Numbered from the stretch's first letter, positions 39,398-49,630 are shown. The stretch is 64,000 bases of DNA from Mycolicibacter nonchromogenicus (GCF_002101775.1 NZ_LQPI01000049.1:1-64000); one strand, 5' to 3'. Numbers and translations: made by a program. Notes: generated from the letters alone by a model not told the origin.

Positions 39398-40309
39398 ATG
39401 AGCGAACCGCACGGTCCGATACCGAATCCGTACCAGCAGCGGCCCCCCTACGCGCCGATGAACCAGCCGCTCGGCCCGATACCGGGCGGGCAGTTCCCCC
39501 CGCCGCTGCCGCCTGGGCTCGGTGGCCCCCCGCCGGGATCATCGGGGCCCAACCGGAAGATGTGGGCCCTGTTGGCCACGGTCGCCGTGGTTGCGGTGAT
39601 CGGCATTGTGCTGACTGTGACGCTGTCCGGGCGTGGTCACCACGACACCGCCAAGCCCGCCGCGAAGACGGCGACCTCGACAACTGCCTCGCCATCCCCC
39701 GAGAAGCCACCCGTGCCGGTCTCCAAGCTCGAAGGGCTGCTGCCTCGCCAAGAAGCCCTCGCCGGGGCGGTGGCCGATCCCGAACTCGGTCTTGTGATGA
39801 GCGGTGAGGCGATGGACGAGGTCACCGTGGTGGACACGGATTGCCAGGGCATCAGTTCGGTCGCCTCGGGACCCGTCTACGCCGGTTCGGGTTGGACCTC
39901 GATCCGCTGGCAGCGCTGGTACAGCCCGCCCGACATCGACACCCCCGAACTCAAGCACGGCCTGTTGGTATCGGTGGTGATGTTTCCGCGCGCGGAGCAC
40001 GCGCAGGCGTTCTACGCGAAGCAGAGCGACAGGTGGAAAAGGTGCGCGGGCCGCACCATGAACATGACCGTGACCAACGGCGACAACGAGCCGCGCGTTT
40101 TCTGGACCACCACCGAGGTCACCGAGTCCGATGAGCTCGTCAAGACGACGGCGATCAGTGAGGGTGGCGGCGGTTGGTCATGTCAGGACGCTCTGACCAT
40201 CCGTAACAACGTGATCGCCCAGGCCGATGTCTGTGGGAACAGCATGCCGGCCAACGCGGCGCAAGACATTCTCAACGGCATCACCTCGAAGGTCGACGCG
40301 GCCGGGTGA
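39398..40309 (+). CDS. Membrane-anchored PknH-like sensor domain protein
   Basis: A 303-residue protein. Residues 1-50 are proline/glycine-rich and cytoplasmic, one membrane helix spans about residues 55-77, and the outer domain resembles the extracellular sensor of Ser/Thr kinase PknH, with four cysteines (DTDCQG, RCAGR, WSCQDA, DVCGNS) placed to form two disulfides. No kinase domain is present, so it is a stand-alone sensor or binding protein, a common mycobacterial type. It is divergent from the rhomboid-like gene. Confidence 0.82.
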   Translation: MSEPHGPIPNPYQQRPPYAPMNQPLGPIPGGQFPPPLPPGLGGPPPGSSGPNRKMWALLATVAVVAVIGIVLTVTLSGRGHHDTAKPAAKTATSTTASPSPEKPPVPVSKLEGLLPRQEALAGAVADPELGLVMSGEAMDEVTVVDTDCQGISSVASGPVYAGSGWTSIRWQRWYSPPDIDTPELKHGLLVSVVMFPRAEHAQAFYAKQSDRWKRCAGRTMNMTVTNGDNEPRVFWTTTEVTESDELVKTTAISEGGGGWSCQDALTIRNNVIAQADVCGNSMPANAAQDILNGITSKVDAAG

Positions 40310-40420
40310 GTCGATCCCGCCGGATCCCCGTCATCGATTCCTTGATCGGGCACCGCGCCTCGCGTATCGTCCGACTCAATTTCGCGTCGCACAGTAGCGA
40401 TACGGGGAGAGGTCGAGCCG

Positions 40421-42346
40421 TTGCGCAACCGCTACGCCGGAGAACCGTTCACCACCACTGCGTCTGACATCGCCGCCGCCCTGGAGCAGGTGTCTGTTCC
40501 CACCCTGTTGCTGTCCTGCGTGCATATCACCGGCGACCCCCGATTCATCCGGGACTTCAAGCAGAACGGGCTCTTCCTCAACGAGATTCAGGGGTTCATG
40601 TCCGAGGAGGACAAGGCCCGCGCTCGCGCCGAAGCGCTGCCGGTGATTGTCGACTACCGCGACCGCGGCTGCCCGCAACCCGCTCCCCTACCCGCCGAGC
40701 TGATCAAGGAGATGATGGACTGGGCGGCCTGCGAGACCGTCCCGGATGCCTACCTGGGGCTGCTCGCCGAAGAACTCGACCTCGACGGCGTGGACCCGCG
40801 CAGCCCTGCGCCGGTGGAGCACGCGGCGGAGCTGTCGGTGGTGGTGATCGGCTGCGGCGAATCGGGCGTGCTGGCCGGAATCCGGCTGTCGCAGGCCGGC
40901 ATTCCCTTCACAATCATCGAGAAGAACGAGGGGCCGGGCGGAACCTGGTGGGAGAACGACTATCCGGGCGCCCGGGTGGACGTCGCGAACCACTTCTACT
41001 GCTACAGCTTCGAACCCAACAACGACTGGGGACACTACTTCGCCGAACAGCCCGAGTTGCGGGCATACTTCACCGACCTGGTCACCAAACACGGCCTGAG
41101 CGAGCATATTCGGTGGGGCACGGAGGTCACCGACGCCGCGTGGAACGAGGACACCGGAACCTGGACGGTCACCACCCGAAGCGCCGACGGTTCGGTGTCC
41201 ACCCTGGTGTCGCGCGCGCTGATCACCGCAGTCGGTCAGCTCAATCGACCGCATCTGCCCGACCTGCACGGGGCGGACAGTTTCGCCGGGCCGGCGTTTC
41301 ACTCCGCGGCGTGGGACCACAGTGTCGACCTGGCCGGTAAGCGTGTGGCGCTGATCGGGGCCGGCGCCAGCGGATTTCAGATAGCACCCGCGATAGCCGA
41401 CACGGTGGAGCACCTCACGGTGTTTCAGCGCACCGCACAGTGGATGTTCCCCAACCCGATGTATCACGACGCCGTCGAAGACGGGGTGCGATGGGCGTTG
41501 CGGCACCTGCCGTTCTACGGCCGCTGGTACCGCTTCCTGCTGCTGTGGCCGGGCGCCGACAAGGGCCTCGAGGCCGCCCGGGTAGACCCGGACTACCCCG
41601 ATCAGGACTATGCGGTCAGCGAGCTCAACGCCCTGGCCCGGCAGATGTTCACCGGCTGGATCACCGACCAGGTGGGCGACGACGACGAGCTGCTGGCCAA
41701 GGTTCTGCCGGACTATCCGGCGACCGGCAAGCGCACCCTGCAGGACAACGGCACCTGGCTGGGGACCCTGCGCCGTGACGACGTCGAACTGATACGCACC
41801 CCGATTCGCGCGATCACCCCGCGGGGTGTTCAGACCTCAGACGGTGTCCACCACGACGTGGATGTGATCGTCTACGCCACCGGCTTTCGGCACACCGACG
41901 TGTTGTGGCCGATGCGTATCACCGGCCGCGACGGCGCCGATCTGCACGAGCTGTGGGGCAGCAGGCCGTACGCGTACCTGGGTATCACGGTGCCCGGCTT
42001 CCCCAACTTCTTCATGCTCTACGGGCCCGGCGCACATCTGGCGCACGGCGGCAGCCTGATCTTCAACTCCGAGTTGGAGATGCGTTACATCGACGCCTGC
42101 CTGGCCAAGCTCGCCGCCGAACGACTGCACTCGATCGAGCCGACCGTGCAGGCCGCCACCGAGTGGCATCAGGCCACCCAGGCCGCGATCGCCCAGACGG
42201 TGTGGGCGCATCCGGCCGTCAAGTACTCCTACTTCAAGAACGACGACGGCGAGATCCACACGGTGAGCCCGTGGCGGCTCGACGAGTACTGGTCGGCGGT
42301 GCGTGAACCGGATTGGTCGCAGTTCGTCATCGCACGGTGGCGCTGA
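40421..42346 (+). CDS. Flavin-dependent Baeyer-Villiger-type monooxygenase
   Basis: A 641-residue flavoprotein. After an N-terminal extension of about 140 residues come the FAD motif VIGCGESGVLAG, the fingerprint FAGPAFHSAAWD starting at residue 288 (F-x-G-x3-H-x3-W) and the NADPH motif LIGAGASGFQIA. This fingerprint marks type I Baeyer-Villiger monooxygenases, which insert oxygen into ketones; mycobacteria have several, some activating prodrugs. Substrate unknown. TTG at 40421 is chosen from the GGGGAGAGG ribosome site upstream. The N-terminal extension is also found in related long BVMOs. Confidence 0.88.
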   Translation: MRNRYAGEPFTTTASDIAAALEQVSVPTLLLSCVHITGDPRFIRDFKQNGLFLNEIQGFMSEEDKARARAEALPVIVDYRDRGCPQPAPLPAELIKEMMDWAACETVPDAYLGLLAEELDLDGVDPRSPAPVEHAAELSVVVIGCGESGVLAGIRLSQAGIPFTIIEKNEGPGGTWWENDYPGARVDVANHFYCYSFEPNNDWGHYFAEQPELRAYFTDLVTKHGLSEHIRWGTEVTDAAWNEDTGTWTVTTRSADGSVSTLVSRALITAVGQLNRPHLPDLHGADSFAGPAFHSAAWDHSVDLAGKRVALIGAGASGFQIAPAIADTVEHLTVFQRTAQWMFPNPMYHDAVEDGVRWALRHLPFYGRWYRFLLLWPGADKGLEAARVDPDYPDQDYAVSELNALARQMFTGWITDQVGDDDELLAKVLPDYPATGKRTLQDNGTWLGTLRRDDVELIRTPIRAITPRGVQTSDGVHHDVDVIVYATGFRHTDVLWPMRITGRDGADLHELWGSRPYAYLGITVPGFPNFFMLYGPGAHLAHGGSLIFNSELEMRYIDACLAKLAAERLHSIEPTVQAATEWHQATQAAIAQTVWAHPAVKYSYFKNDDGEIHTVSPWRLDEYWSAVREPDWSQFVIARWR

Positions 42347-42444
42347 GTTGAGCGGAGTCGCCGTCACCGGATCGGCCGAACCTTCGTCCAGAGCTCGCGA
42401 AACCTCGTCACAGCAGGGCACCGGCATCGGTAGCATCCCTGAGA

Positions 42445-42801
42445 ATGTCGCAGAGCTTCCCTGAACCGAAACCGCCGATCTCGCGAGGAGATCTCGCGGC
42501 GTCCCTGTCCGTCCTGGTCCTGACGGTCATCGGCAGCGGTGTGGCGGCGGTTCTGGGACTGTTCATGATGGCCTTCACCGACTACTGCCCGCCTGCGACC
42601 TGCAACCTCGATGCCGGCGTCACGGTGATCATGATCGGGTTCGCAATTGCCGCAGCAGTCGGCGTGACCGGAACGGTCGTGACCATTGTTCGGCTGGTGC
42701 AACGTAACCCGGCCTGGCCGTTCGCCGTAGCGACCTTGGTGCTGACCGCCGCGGCGTGTGTTGCGGGCATTGCCGGCTATATCGCCGAGGTCGGCGGCTG
42801 A
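42445..42801 (+). CDS. Small three-helix membrane protein
   Basis: A 118-residue protein with three predicted membrane helices (SVLVLTVIGSGVAAVLGLFMM, VTVIMIGFAIAAAVGVTGTV, FAVATLVLTAAACVAGIAGY) and a short extracellular loop with two cysteines (YCPPATC). The N-terminus is proline-rich and cytoplasmic. No family recognised. It follows the monooxygenase by 98 bases and is convergent with the DUF4436 gene. Confidence 0.7.
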   Translation: MSQSFPEPKPPISRGDLAASLSVLVLTVIGSGVAAVLGLFMMAFTDYCPPATCNLDAGVTVIMIGFAIAAAVGVTGTVVTIVRLVQRNPAWPFAVATLVLTAAACVAGIAGYIAEVGG

Positions 42802-42854
42802 GCCGCTGGGGCGGTGGCCTGATTGCGCTGCCGCCCAAGGGTGTCAGCCCGGTC

Positions 42855-43721
42855 TTACGGGCTCGGTTCGGTGTCGCGCCACCAGCAGTAGATGAACACC
42901 ATCATCGACATCACCAGCGCCACAATCACCCAGAGCGTGACGGTGACGTCGATCCACGAGCCGATCGGCGGGGCATCCGGCAGCGCGTTTCGCAACGGCA
43001 CCACCGCGAACAGCATGGCGGCGTACCACGTCGTCATCGGCGGCTGGAATTTGCGCCAGCCCAAAAACGTCAGGTTCGCGACCACCACCGCCACCACAGC
43101 CAACGCGATCAAGACGACGACGATCACGGCCCCGAACGCCACGGTGCTCGGCGACCGGTGCAATGACACCCGGTAGGGGCCGGTGTCGCGGTCGGCGGCG
43201 ATCTCATTCTTCCAGCCGGCGATGTGGTCGATGAACGTCACCGACATCCGTTCCGGCAGTGCGGCATCCCCGCGCAGGACGTCGACGGTGATCGGCCCGG
43301 TCTTGTAGTGATCGAACGGCCACTTCGCCGAATTGCCGGAGATGGTCAACGGCACCGGAAACTCGCCGGGCACCATCCCCTTCGTCCAGCTGCGCTTGGT
43401 CGGGGTGACCGCGGAGTGCACCGCGACGCTCACGTCCTGGGTGAGGCCGTGAGTGACCGGGTCGAGCAGCCCCGGTCCCGGGGTGAGGGTGACCTTGCCG
43501 GTCAGGGTCCCCTTCACCGTCTGGAGATCTTCGATGTCGATGGTGACGGCCGTTCCATCCGACGACTCCACAGCTTCGGTCAGGTGGCGCGGGCATCCAC
43601 ACCCCGCCCGCTCATACAGCTTGACGGTGACGAAGTAGGACGCGACGAAGAAGATCGTCATACCGATGATCAGAAATAGCCTGGGCCGGTTGAAGTGAAC
43701 GGCAGGATCCACGTTGGCCAA
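42855..43721 (-). CDS. DUF4436 membrane protein (Rv3435c position)
   Basis: A 288-residue protein with an N-terminal membrane helix (LFLIIGMTIFFVASYFVTV), a beta-rich extracellular region of about 140 residues (DLQTVKGTLTGKVTLTPG, VPGEFPVPLTISGNSAKWPF) and three C-terminal membrane helices. This is the layout of mycobacterial DUF4436 proteins. Function is unknown. It occupies the place of Rv3435c upstream of the glmS region. Confidence 0.8.
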   Translation of the reverse strand: MANVDPAVHFNRPRLFLIIGMTIFFVASYFVTVKLYERAGCGCPRHLTEAVESSDGTAVTIDIEDLQTVKGTLTGKVTLTPGPGLLDPVTHGLTQDVSVAVHSAVTPTKRSWTKGMVPGEFPVPLTISGNSAKWPFDHYKTGPITVDVLRGDAALPERMSVTFIDHIAGWKNEIAADRDTGPYRVSLHRSPSTVAFGAVIVVVLIALAVVAVVVANLTFLGWRKFQPPMTTWYAAMLFAVVPLRNALPDAPPIGSWIDVTVTLWVIVALVMSMMVFIYCWWRDTEPSP

Positions 43722-43876
43722 GACGGTTCTCCCTCACTCAGTCAGCCCGGCGATCGACCACAACGGCTGCATCGTCTCATCGTCACCGCGACTGCCGCCG
43801 AGTTTTCCGCCGACGAGCGACACATAAATGGGTCTGAGGCAACCACATCCGGTGCTGTCCCGCAATCTGCGGCGCG

Positions 43877-44434
43877 TCAGAAGACCTCGCTGTGCGGTGC
43901 CGAGATCACGAACCCGTGCGTCACCGGCGAGCCGCCGCCCTCGGCGCCGCTCTCACGCGCAGCCTTTAGCACACACGCGACATCGGTGCCCAGCGGCGCG
44001 CCGCACACCAGTGACTCGGTGGGCGAGAAATCCCAGAACACGATCTTGTGGCCGGGAAACAACATGATCGACGGAACCTTCGCGGGGTCGCCGAGCAGCC
44101 CGGTGGGCGCCGTCGGCAAGAACTGGGCCGGGCCGCTGCCGTCCGCAGAGACAGTTCCCAGACTCACCAGACGGGTCCCCGCCGGGACGCCGACGAGGTT
44201 TCCGGCGCAGGCCACACTGTGCGTCACCTTCCCGCGGCTCTTACGGCAGGCCAGACCTGACGGGGTGGTGAACGCCAGATCCGGGATTCCGGTGAGGTCG
44301 GCAACCGTGCCGGGCAACGGCCCGCTGTCGTCGAAGAGTGGGCCGAGGTCGGGAACCTCGTTTGCCGCAGCGGCATTGGGGACCTGAGTAAGCACCGCCA
44401 TGGTGGCGCACGCCATCGCCAACAATCCTCGCAC
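43877..44434 (-). CDS. Secreted protein of unknown function downstream of glmS
   Basis: A 185-residue protein with an N-terminal signal peptide (LLAMACATMAVLTQVPNAAA). The mature part has four cysteines in two close pairs of segments (LACRKSRG with VACAGN, VCGAPL with ACVLK), suggesting two disulfides. No catalytic motif. GTG at 44434 has GGGAG six bases upstream. It begins 12 bases after the glmS stop and is probably cotranscribed with it. Confidence 0.75.
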   Translation of the reverse strand: MRGLLAMACATMAVLTQVPNAAAANEVPDLGPLFDDSGPLPGTVADLTGIPDLAFTTPSGLACRKSRGKVTHSVACAGNLVGVPAGTRLVSLGTVSADGSGPAQFLPTAPTGLLGDPAKVPSIMLFPGHKIVFWDFSPTESLVCGAPLGTDVACVLKAARESGAEGGGSPVTHGFVISAPHSEVF

Positions 44435-44446
44435 TGAAAGCTCCCG

Positions 44447-46315
44447 CTACTCGACGGTGACTGACTTAGCCAGATTACGCGGCTTGTCCACGTCGTAGCC
44501 GCGAGCCTGCGCCACCCCGGCAGCGAACACCTGCAGCGGGATGGTCGACAACAACGGCTGGTACAGCGTTGACACCGCAGGGATTTCGATCAGGTGATCG
44601 GCGTAGGGGCGTACCGTCTCGTCGCCCTCCTCGGCGATCACGATGGTGACGGCACCGCGGGCCTGGATCTCGCGAATGTTGGACAGCAGCTTGGAGTGCA
44701 ACATCGCCGCGTTCTTGGGCGACGGCATCACGACGATCACCGGAAGGTCGTCCTCGATCAGCGCAATCGGGCCGTGCTTGAGTTCGCCGGCGGCAAAGCC
44801 TTCGGCGTGCATGTAGGCCAGCTCCTTGAGCTTGAGCGCACCTTCCAAGGCCACCGGGTAGCCGACGTGGCGCCCGAGGAAGAGCACCGCACTCGACGAC
44901 GCGAACTGACGCGCCAACTCGGCGACCGAGTCGATGCCTTCCAACACATGCGACACCAACTCGGGCATCGCCTCCAGTTGCCGGTACTCGCGCTCGACCT
45001 CGTCGGGGTACTTGGTGCCACGAGCCTGCGCCAGCGCCAGGCCGACCAGGTAATTCGCGGTGATCTGCGCCAGGAAGGTCTTCGTAGACGCGACACCGAT
45101 CTCCGGCCCGGCCCGGGTGTAGAGCACTGCGTCGCACTCCCGCGGAATCTGCGATCCGTTGGTGTTGCAGACCGCGAGCACCTTGGCCTTCTGTTCCTTG
45201 GCGTGCCGAACGGCCTCCAGGGTGTCGGCGGTTTCGCCGGACTGGCTGATCGCCACCACCAGGGTGCTTCGGTCCAAAACCGGGTCGCGGTAGCGGAATT
45301 CACTGGCCAGCTCGACTTCCACCGGCAGCCGCGTCCAGTGCTCGATCGCGTACTTGGCCAACAGGCCGGAGTGGTAGGCGGTGCCGCACGCCACCACGAA
45401 CACCTTGTCGATCTCGCGCAGTTCCTGATCGCTCAAGCGCTGCTCGTCGAGCACGATCCGACCGTCTTCGAAGTGCCCCAACAGAGTTTCGGCCACTGCA
45501 GTGGGCTGCTCGGCGATCTCCTTGAGCATGAAGTACTCGTAGCCGCCCTTCTCGGCGGCAGACAGGTCCCAGTCGATATGGAAGCGCCGGGCGTGGACAG
45601 CGTCGTCATTGCCCGCGAAGTCGGTGATGCGGTAACCGTCGGCGGTGATGACCACCGCCTGGTCTTGGCCCAGCTCGACGGCTTCGCGGGTGTACGGGAT
45701 GAATGCCGCCACATCCGAGCCCAGGAACATCTCGCCGTCGCCGATACCGACCACCAGCGGAGTGGATCGACGCGCCGCCACGATCGTGCCCGGCTCATCG
45801 GCGTGGGCGAACACCACAGTGAAGTGGCCTTCCAGCCGGCGCAGCACCGCCAGCGCCGAGGCCACGAAGTCCCCGGCGGTGTCGCCGGACTGGTACTCCC
45901 GCGCCAGCAGGTGGACGGTCACCTCGCTGTCGGTCTCGCTGGAGAACTCCACCCCGCCGCGTTCCAACTCATCGCGCAGCACCGCGAAGTTCTCGATGAT
46001 GCCGTTGTGCACCACGGCGAACTTGCCGGACGCGTCGCAGTGCGGGTGGGCGTTGAGATCGGTGGGACGGCCGTGGGTGGCCCACCGGGTGTGCCCCAAC
46101 CCGGTACCCCCGACCAGCAGTGCGGGATCGGTCGCGGCCAGTTCGGCTTCCAGATTGGCCAGCCGGCCGGCCCGCCGCCGGACAGTCAGCTGCCCGATCC
46201 CGTCGACCACGGCAACGCCCGCGGAGTCATAACCGCGGTATTCCATGCGGCGAAGGGCCTCGACGACCACGTCGCAAGCAGGGCGCTGCCCGACGTAGCC
46301 GACGATTCCACACAT
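44447..46315 (-). CDS. glmS: Glutamine--fructose-6-phosphate aminotransferase (isomerizing)
   Basis: A 622-residue enzyme making glucosamine-6-phosphate for peptidoglycan. Cys2 (MCGIVGYVG) is the glutaminase nucleophile after Met removal; two SIS domains follow (ISQSGETADTL and the LGRHVGYPVALEGALKLKE region) and the C-terminus ends KPRNLAKSVTVE as usual. No glmS ribozyme is visible upstream. glmM, the next enzyme of the pathway, is encoded at 54.1-55.4 kb. Confidence 0.96.
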   Translation of the reverse strand: MCGIVGYVGQRPACDVVVEALRRMEYRGYDSAGVAVVDGIGQLTVRRRAGRLANLEAELAATDPALLVGGTGLGHTRWATHGRPTDLNAHPHCDASGKFAVVHNGIIENFAVLRDELERGGVEFSSETDSEVTVHLLAREYQSGDTAGDFVASALAVLRRLEGHFTVVFAHADEPGTIVAARRSTPLVVGIGDGEMFLGSDVAAFIPYTREAVELGQDQAVVITADGYRITDFAGNDDAVHARRFHIDWDLSAAEKGGYEYFMLKEIAEQPTAVAETLLGHFEDGRIVLDEQRLSDQELREIDKVFVVACGTAYHSGLLAKYAIEHWTRLPVEVELASEFRYRDPVLDRSTLVVAISQSGETADTLEAVRHAKEQKAKVLAVCNTNGSQIPRECDAVLYTRAGPEIGVASTKTFLAQITANYLVGLALAQARGTKYPDEVEREYRQLEAMPELVSHVLEGIDSVAELARQFASSSAVLFLGRHVGYPVALEGALKLKELAYMHAEGFAAGELKHGPIALIEDDLPVIVVMPSPKNAAMLHSKLLSNIREIQARGAVTIVIAEEGDETVRPYADHLIEIPAVSTLYQPLLSTIPLQVFAAGVAQARGYDVDKPRNLAKSVTVE

Positions 46316-46428
46316 AGCTGTTCAGGGTAGTGCACCGGCGGCCCGCCCCAGACAACCGCGCAGGTCAGTGGCATCCGGGCTATGCGCCGAGACTCTCACT
46401 CCCCGGGGCGATCATCCCCCGCCGAGTG

Positions 46429-47517
46429 CTACCAGGCACCGCTGAACAGGTCGGCCACCCAGGACAGGTCGAAGTCGGTAGCCGCCCCGAGATCCGGAAC
46501 CTCGACAGGAGGCCCATCGAAGTCCAAGACGCCGCTGAGCACCTCCGCCAGCACCTGCTCCAAACCGATCAGCGCGCCGGCCAGCCCGACCCCGTGAGCG
46601 AGGAAGGGCAGCTCCAGTTCGAGCGGATCGGTGATACTCAGGGTCAGGCCCAGCGAGTTGAGGATCGAGCCGCCCCCCGGAATGGCATCGCCGAAGGTTC
46701 CGAAGTCGGTCGGATCGGCGCCGACAACGCCGGGAGTCAGGAGTCCGCCGAAGGCGAAGCTCAGCGATGTGATGTCGGCACCCTCCGGGAGCAGGCCGGC
46801 CTCGCTGACCACGGGGATCAAGAAGTCCAGATTGAGGGTGGCGCCGTTGAGCCAGCCGTTGAACATGTTGGCCGGGATGTTGATCAGCTCCTGCAGCACC
46901 GCCATGGCGTCCGGATCCTCACCGCCGAGATTGGCGCCGATGGCTTCGACACTGTTGGCCAACGCCACCAGCGGCGCCACCGACGGCCCCAGAGCTCCGA
47001 TCAGGACCCCGGACAGTGGTGATGCCAGGAAGTTGACGATCTCCGGAATCGGTTCCGGGATCGTCGGGAAGAGGTCAGGAGCAAGTTCGCCGGCCTGATT
47101 GGTCAGGATCGGGAACAGCAGAGCGTGGGTGGCGTCGACGGTGGCATCGCCGTCGGGTCCGGCACCGTTGAGCGTCCATGCGGTCAACGGGTCGATGAAC
47201 GTCTTCTGGTCCCCGGCGAGGAAGGTCAGCGCAGCACCCAACTGCTCCAAGTCCATGTTGAGGTTCTCAGGGTCACTCAGTACCTCATCCAAGGCACTGT
47301 TGGCGTCCTGCGCCGCGGTCTGCAAGTCCGCGAGGTTGGCCTGCGCGGTGGCGATCGCGTCGGACCAAGCGCCTGTGAAGTCCAGATCGGCGGTCAGAGC
47401 GACATCGTGCATCGCATGAGCCTCGAGCATCGGCGTGGCCACCGGCGTAACCGTGATCATGCCGGCCCCTACCAGCGCAACGCCGGCGGTGACAAAGGGA
47501 CGAAGTGTGGAATTCAT
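46429..47517 (-). CDS. Exported GjpA-like outer-membrane family protein
   Basis: A 362-residue protein. The start MNSTLRPFVTAGVALVGAGM and ITVTPVA are typical of a widespread mycobacterial exported family annotated as outer membrane porin GjpA-like; the signal peptide likely ends near residue 35. The mature protein is acidic and rich in Leu, Asp, Gly and Pro, and ends DLSWVADLFSGAW. Pore activity is not shown for most members. It stands alone, with a long AT-richer region upstream. Confidence 0.75.
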   Translation of the reverse strand: MNSTLRPFVTAGVALVGAGMITVTPVATPMLEAHAMHDVALTADLDFTGAWSDAIATAQANLADLQTAAQDANSALDEVLSDPENLNMDLEQLGAALTFLAGDQKTFIDPLTAWTLNGAGPDGDATVDATHALLFPILTNQAGELAPDLFPTIPEPIPEIVNFLASPLSGVLIGALGPSVAPLVALANSVEAIGANLGGEDPDAMAVLQELINIPANMFNGWLNGATLNLDFLIPVVSEAGLLPEGADITSLSFAFGGLLTPGVVGADPTDFGTFGDAIPGGGSILNSLGLTLSITDPLELELPFLAHGVGLAGALIGLEQVLAEVLSGVLDFDGPPVEVPDLGAATDFDLSWVADLFSGAW

Positions 47518-47797
47518 TTGTGTAGCTCCTCAACATCAGATGACGCGACCATGGAGACAACTCAATGTGAGGAAAACCATATCTAATAAAAACCTGTGAC
47601 ACAAGGTTTGAATCTCGAATTATCTATTTTCTTGCGGGAGCCGCGGCACGATGCGGATATCTCCGACTCGCACATTCTCGGACTGCCCCGGGCATTGCGG
47701 CCAACCCGGCTCGGAGGCGGACTGCAGCGGTTATGTTTGGGACTCCCGCGCACACCCACGGCGGGGCCGGCCAGAACACGACGGTCTAGGTGACGAC

Positions 47798-49630
47798 ATG
47801 CCCCACGACGATGCAGCCACCCCACGCACGCTGGTGGACCTACTGGGTCGACAGGCCGACCGCTCCCCCGACAAGGTCGCGTTCGTGTTCGACCCAGACG
47901 GCGCAGAGGAACAGGGCCGGCTGACCTATGCCGAACTTGACCGCCGCGCGCGGGCGATCGCAGCGGGCCTCCAACAACAGGGAGCGGCGGGACGTCGGGT
48001 GCTTGTCGTCTGCCGACCCGGCCTGGACAGTGTGGCCGCCTACTTCGGCTGCCTGTACGCCGGTGCGGTGGCCGTGCCCGTACAGGACCGGATCGGCCGG
48101 CTGGCGCTGATTGCCCCCGATGCGCGAGCCCGTCTCGCCTTGGCGGACGCCACGACGCAGGACCGAATCAGGTCGCAGGTAGACGGTCTGACCAGACGCC
48201 CGCTGCAGTGGCTGGCCCCGGAAGACCCCGGCGCCGACCCAGACCAATGGGAACCACCGGACATCGACGGTGACACCGTCGCCACGCTGCAATACACCTC
48301 AGGGTCCACCCGAGCACCCAAAGGTGTGGTCCTGACGCACGCCAACCTGCTGGCGAACCTGGCCGCGATCGGTGAGGCGTGGGGCGGCGACGGCCATGCG
48401 ATCACCGTGTACTGGCTGCCGCAACACCACGACATGGGCCTGATCGGCGGCATCTTGGAGATGATCTACGTCGGCTGCACCACGGTGTTGATGTCGCCGG
48501 CCGCGTTCATCACCCGCCCGATGCGGTGGCTGGAGGCCATGTCGAAGTACCGCGCCACCGGAACCACCGCCCCGAATTTCGCCTACCAGCTCTGCGTCGA
48601 ACGCAGCACCGCCGAGGAACGCGCGGCGCTGGACCTGTCGCACTGGTCAACGGCGATGAACGGGGCCGAACCGGTCCAGGCCAGCACCCTGCGCGCCTTC
48701 GCCGAAGCATTCGCTCCCGCCGGATTCCGGCCGGAGGCGTTCCTTCCGGTGTACGGCTTGGCCGAAGCCACCCTGCTGGTCTCGGGCGGATCGGACTCCG
48801 CCGCGCCGGTGATCCGACGTATCGACCGCAATGCGCTGGGTGAGGATCGGGTCGTCGAGATCGCCGACGCCGCCGACGATGATCCGGGCTTGGTGGAGTT
48901 GGTCGGGTGCGGCAAGCCCCGCGGCGGTCAGCAAATCGTGATCGTCGATCCAGAGACTCGCCGGCGCCGCGACTCCGAGCAGGTCGGCGAGATCTGGGTC
49001 TCCGGTCCATGCGTCGCCCACGGCTACCGCGGCAAGCCGGAGGACACCGAGCAGACGTTCGGCGCCTACCTGGCCGACACCGGCGAGGGGCCCTACCTGC
49101 GCACCGGCGACCTGGGCTTTATGCGAGCAGGCGAGGTGTTCATCACCGGGCGTTGCAAGGACCTGATCATTCTCCGAGGCAACAACTACTACCCCAACGA
49201 CATCGAGAAGACGGTCCAGGGCAGCCATGCAGCGCTGTTGTCCGGTCGCGGGGCGGCCTTCTCGGTGACGCCCAAACCAGGGGCCGGCGAGCAGCTCGTG
49301 GTCGTACAGGAGACCGGAGCCGCCGGTGACGCCGCAGCGTTGGCCGGCGTACCGGAGGCCATCAACGCCGCCATCGACCGCCACCATGGAATCGGGGCCC
49401 ACGCCGTGGTCCTGGTGAAACCGGGCTCGATCCCGACCACCTCCAGCGGCAAGATCCAGCGACTCGCCGCCCGGCAGCAGTTCCTCGACGGGGGGTTCAC
49501 CGCGGTGGCGCAGTGGCGCGCGGCGCAGGACTCCACCGGCGGTCCGGCTGAGCCCCTGGCGGCGGCCCAGACCGCTGCGGCGGCGCAGCGGGCGGTGGCA
49601 CTGCAGTACTGGAAGGCACGGCAGGGCTGA
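47798..49630 (+). CDS. Fatty-acyl-AMP ligase (FadD, FAAL type)
   Basis: A 610-residue adenylate-forming enzyme. Core motifs are LQYTSGSTRAPKGVVLTH (phosphate loop), the YGLAEATLLVSGG segment and RTGDLGF, with the lysine in PTTSSGKIQR. The segments WLPQHHDMGLIGGIL and LRGNNYYPNDIE are typical of FAALs, which form acyl adenylates and pass them to acyl carrier proteins of polyketide or peptide synthases rather than to CoA. No synthase or carrier protein lies nearby. The ATG at 47798 gives the family length. The alpha/beta-fold gene follows within 40 bases. Confidence 0.88.
   Translation: MPHDDAATPRTLVDLLGRQADRSPDKVAFVFDPDGAEEQGRLTYAELDRRARAIAAGLQQQGAAGRRVLVVCRPGLDSVAAYFGCLYAGAVAVPVQDRIGRLALIAPDARARLALADATTQDRIRSQVDGLTRRPLQWLAPEDPGADPDQWEPPDIDGDTVATLQYTSGSTRAPKGVVLTHANLLANLAAIGEAWGGDGHAITVYWLPQHHDMGLIGGILEMIYVGCTTVLMSPAAFITRPMRWLEAMSKYRATGTTAPNFAYQLCVERSTAEERAALDLSHWSTAMNGAEPVQASTLRAFAEAFAPAGFRPEAFLPVYGLAEATLLVSGGSDSAAPVIRRIDRNALGEDRVVEIADAADDDPGLVELVGCGKPRGGQQIVIVDPETRRRRDSEQVGEIWVSGPCVAHGYRGKPEDTEQTFGAYLADTGEGPYLRTGDLGFMRAGEVFITGRCKDLIILRGNNYYPNDIEKTVQGSHAALLSGRGAAFSVTPKPGAGEQLVVVQETGAAGDAAALAGVPEAINAAIDRHHGIGAHAVVLVKPGSIPTTSSGKIQRLAARQQFLDGGFTAVAQWRAAQDSTGGPAEPLAAAQTAAAAQRAVALQYWKARQG

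Noticed and set aside
44594-46330. Long open frame antisense to glmS
   Set aside because: Covers a clearly identified glmS; composition is shadow-like.
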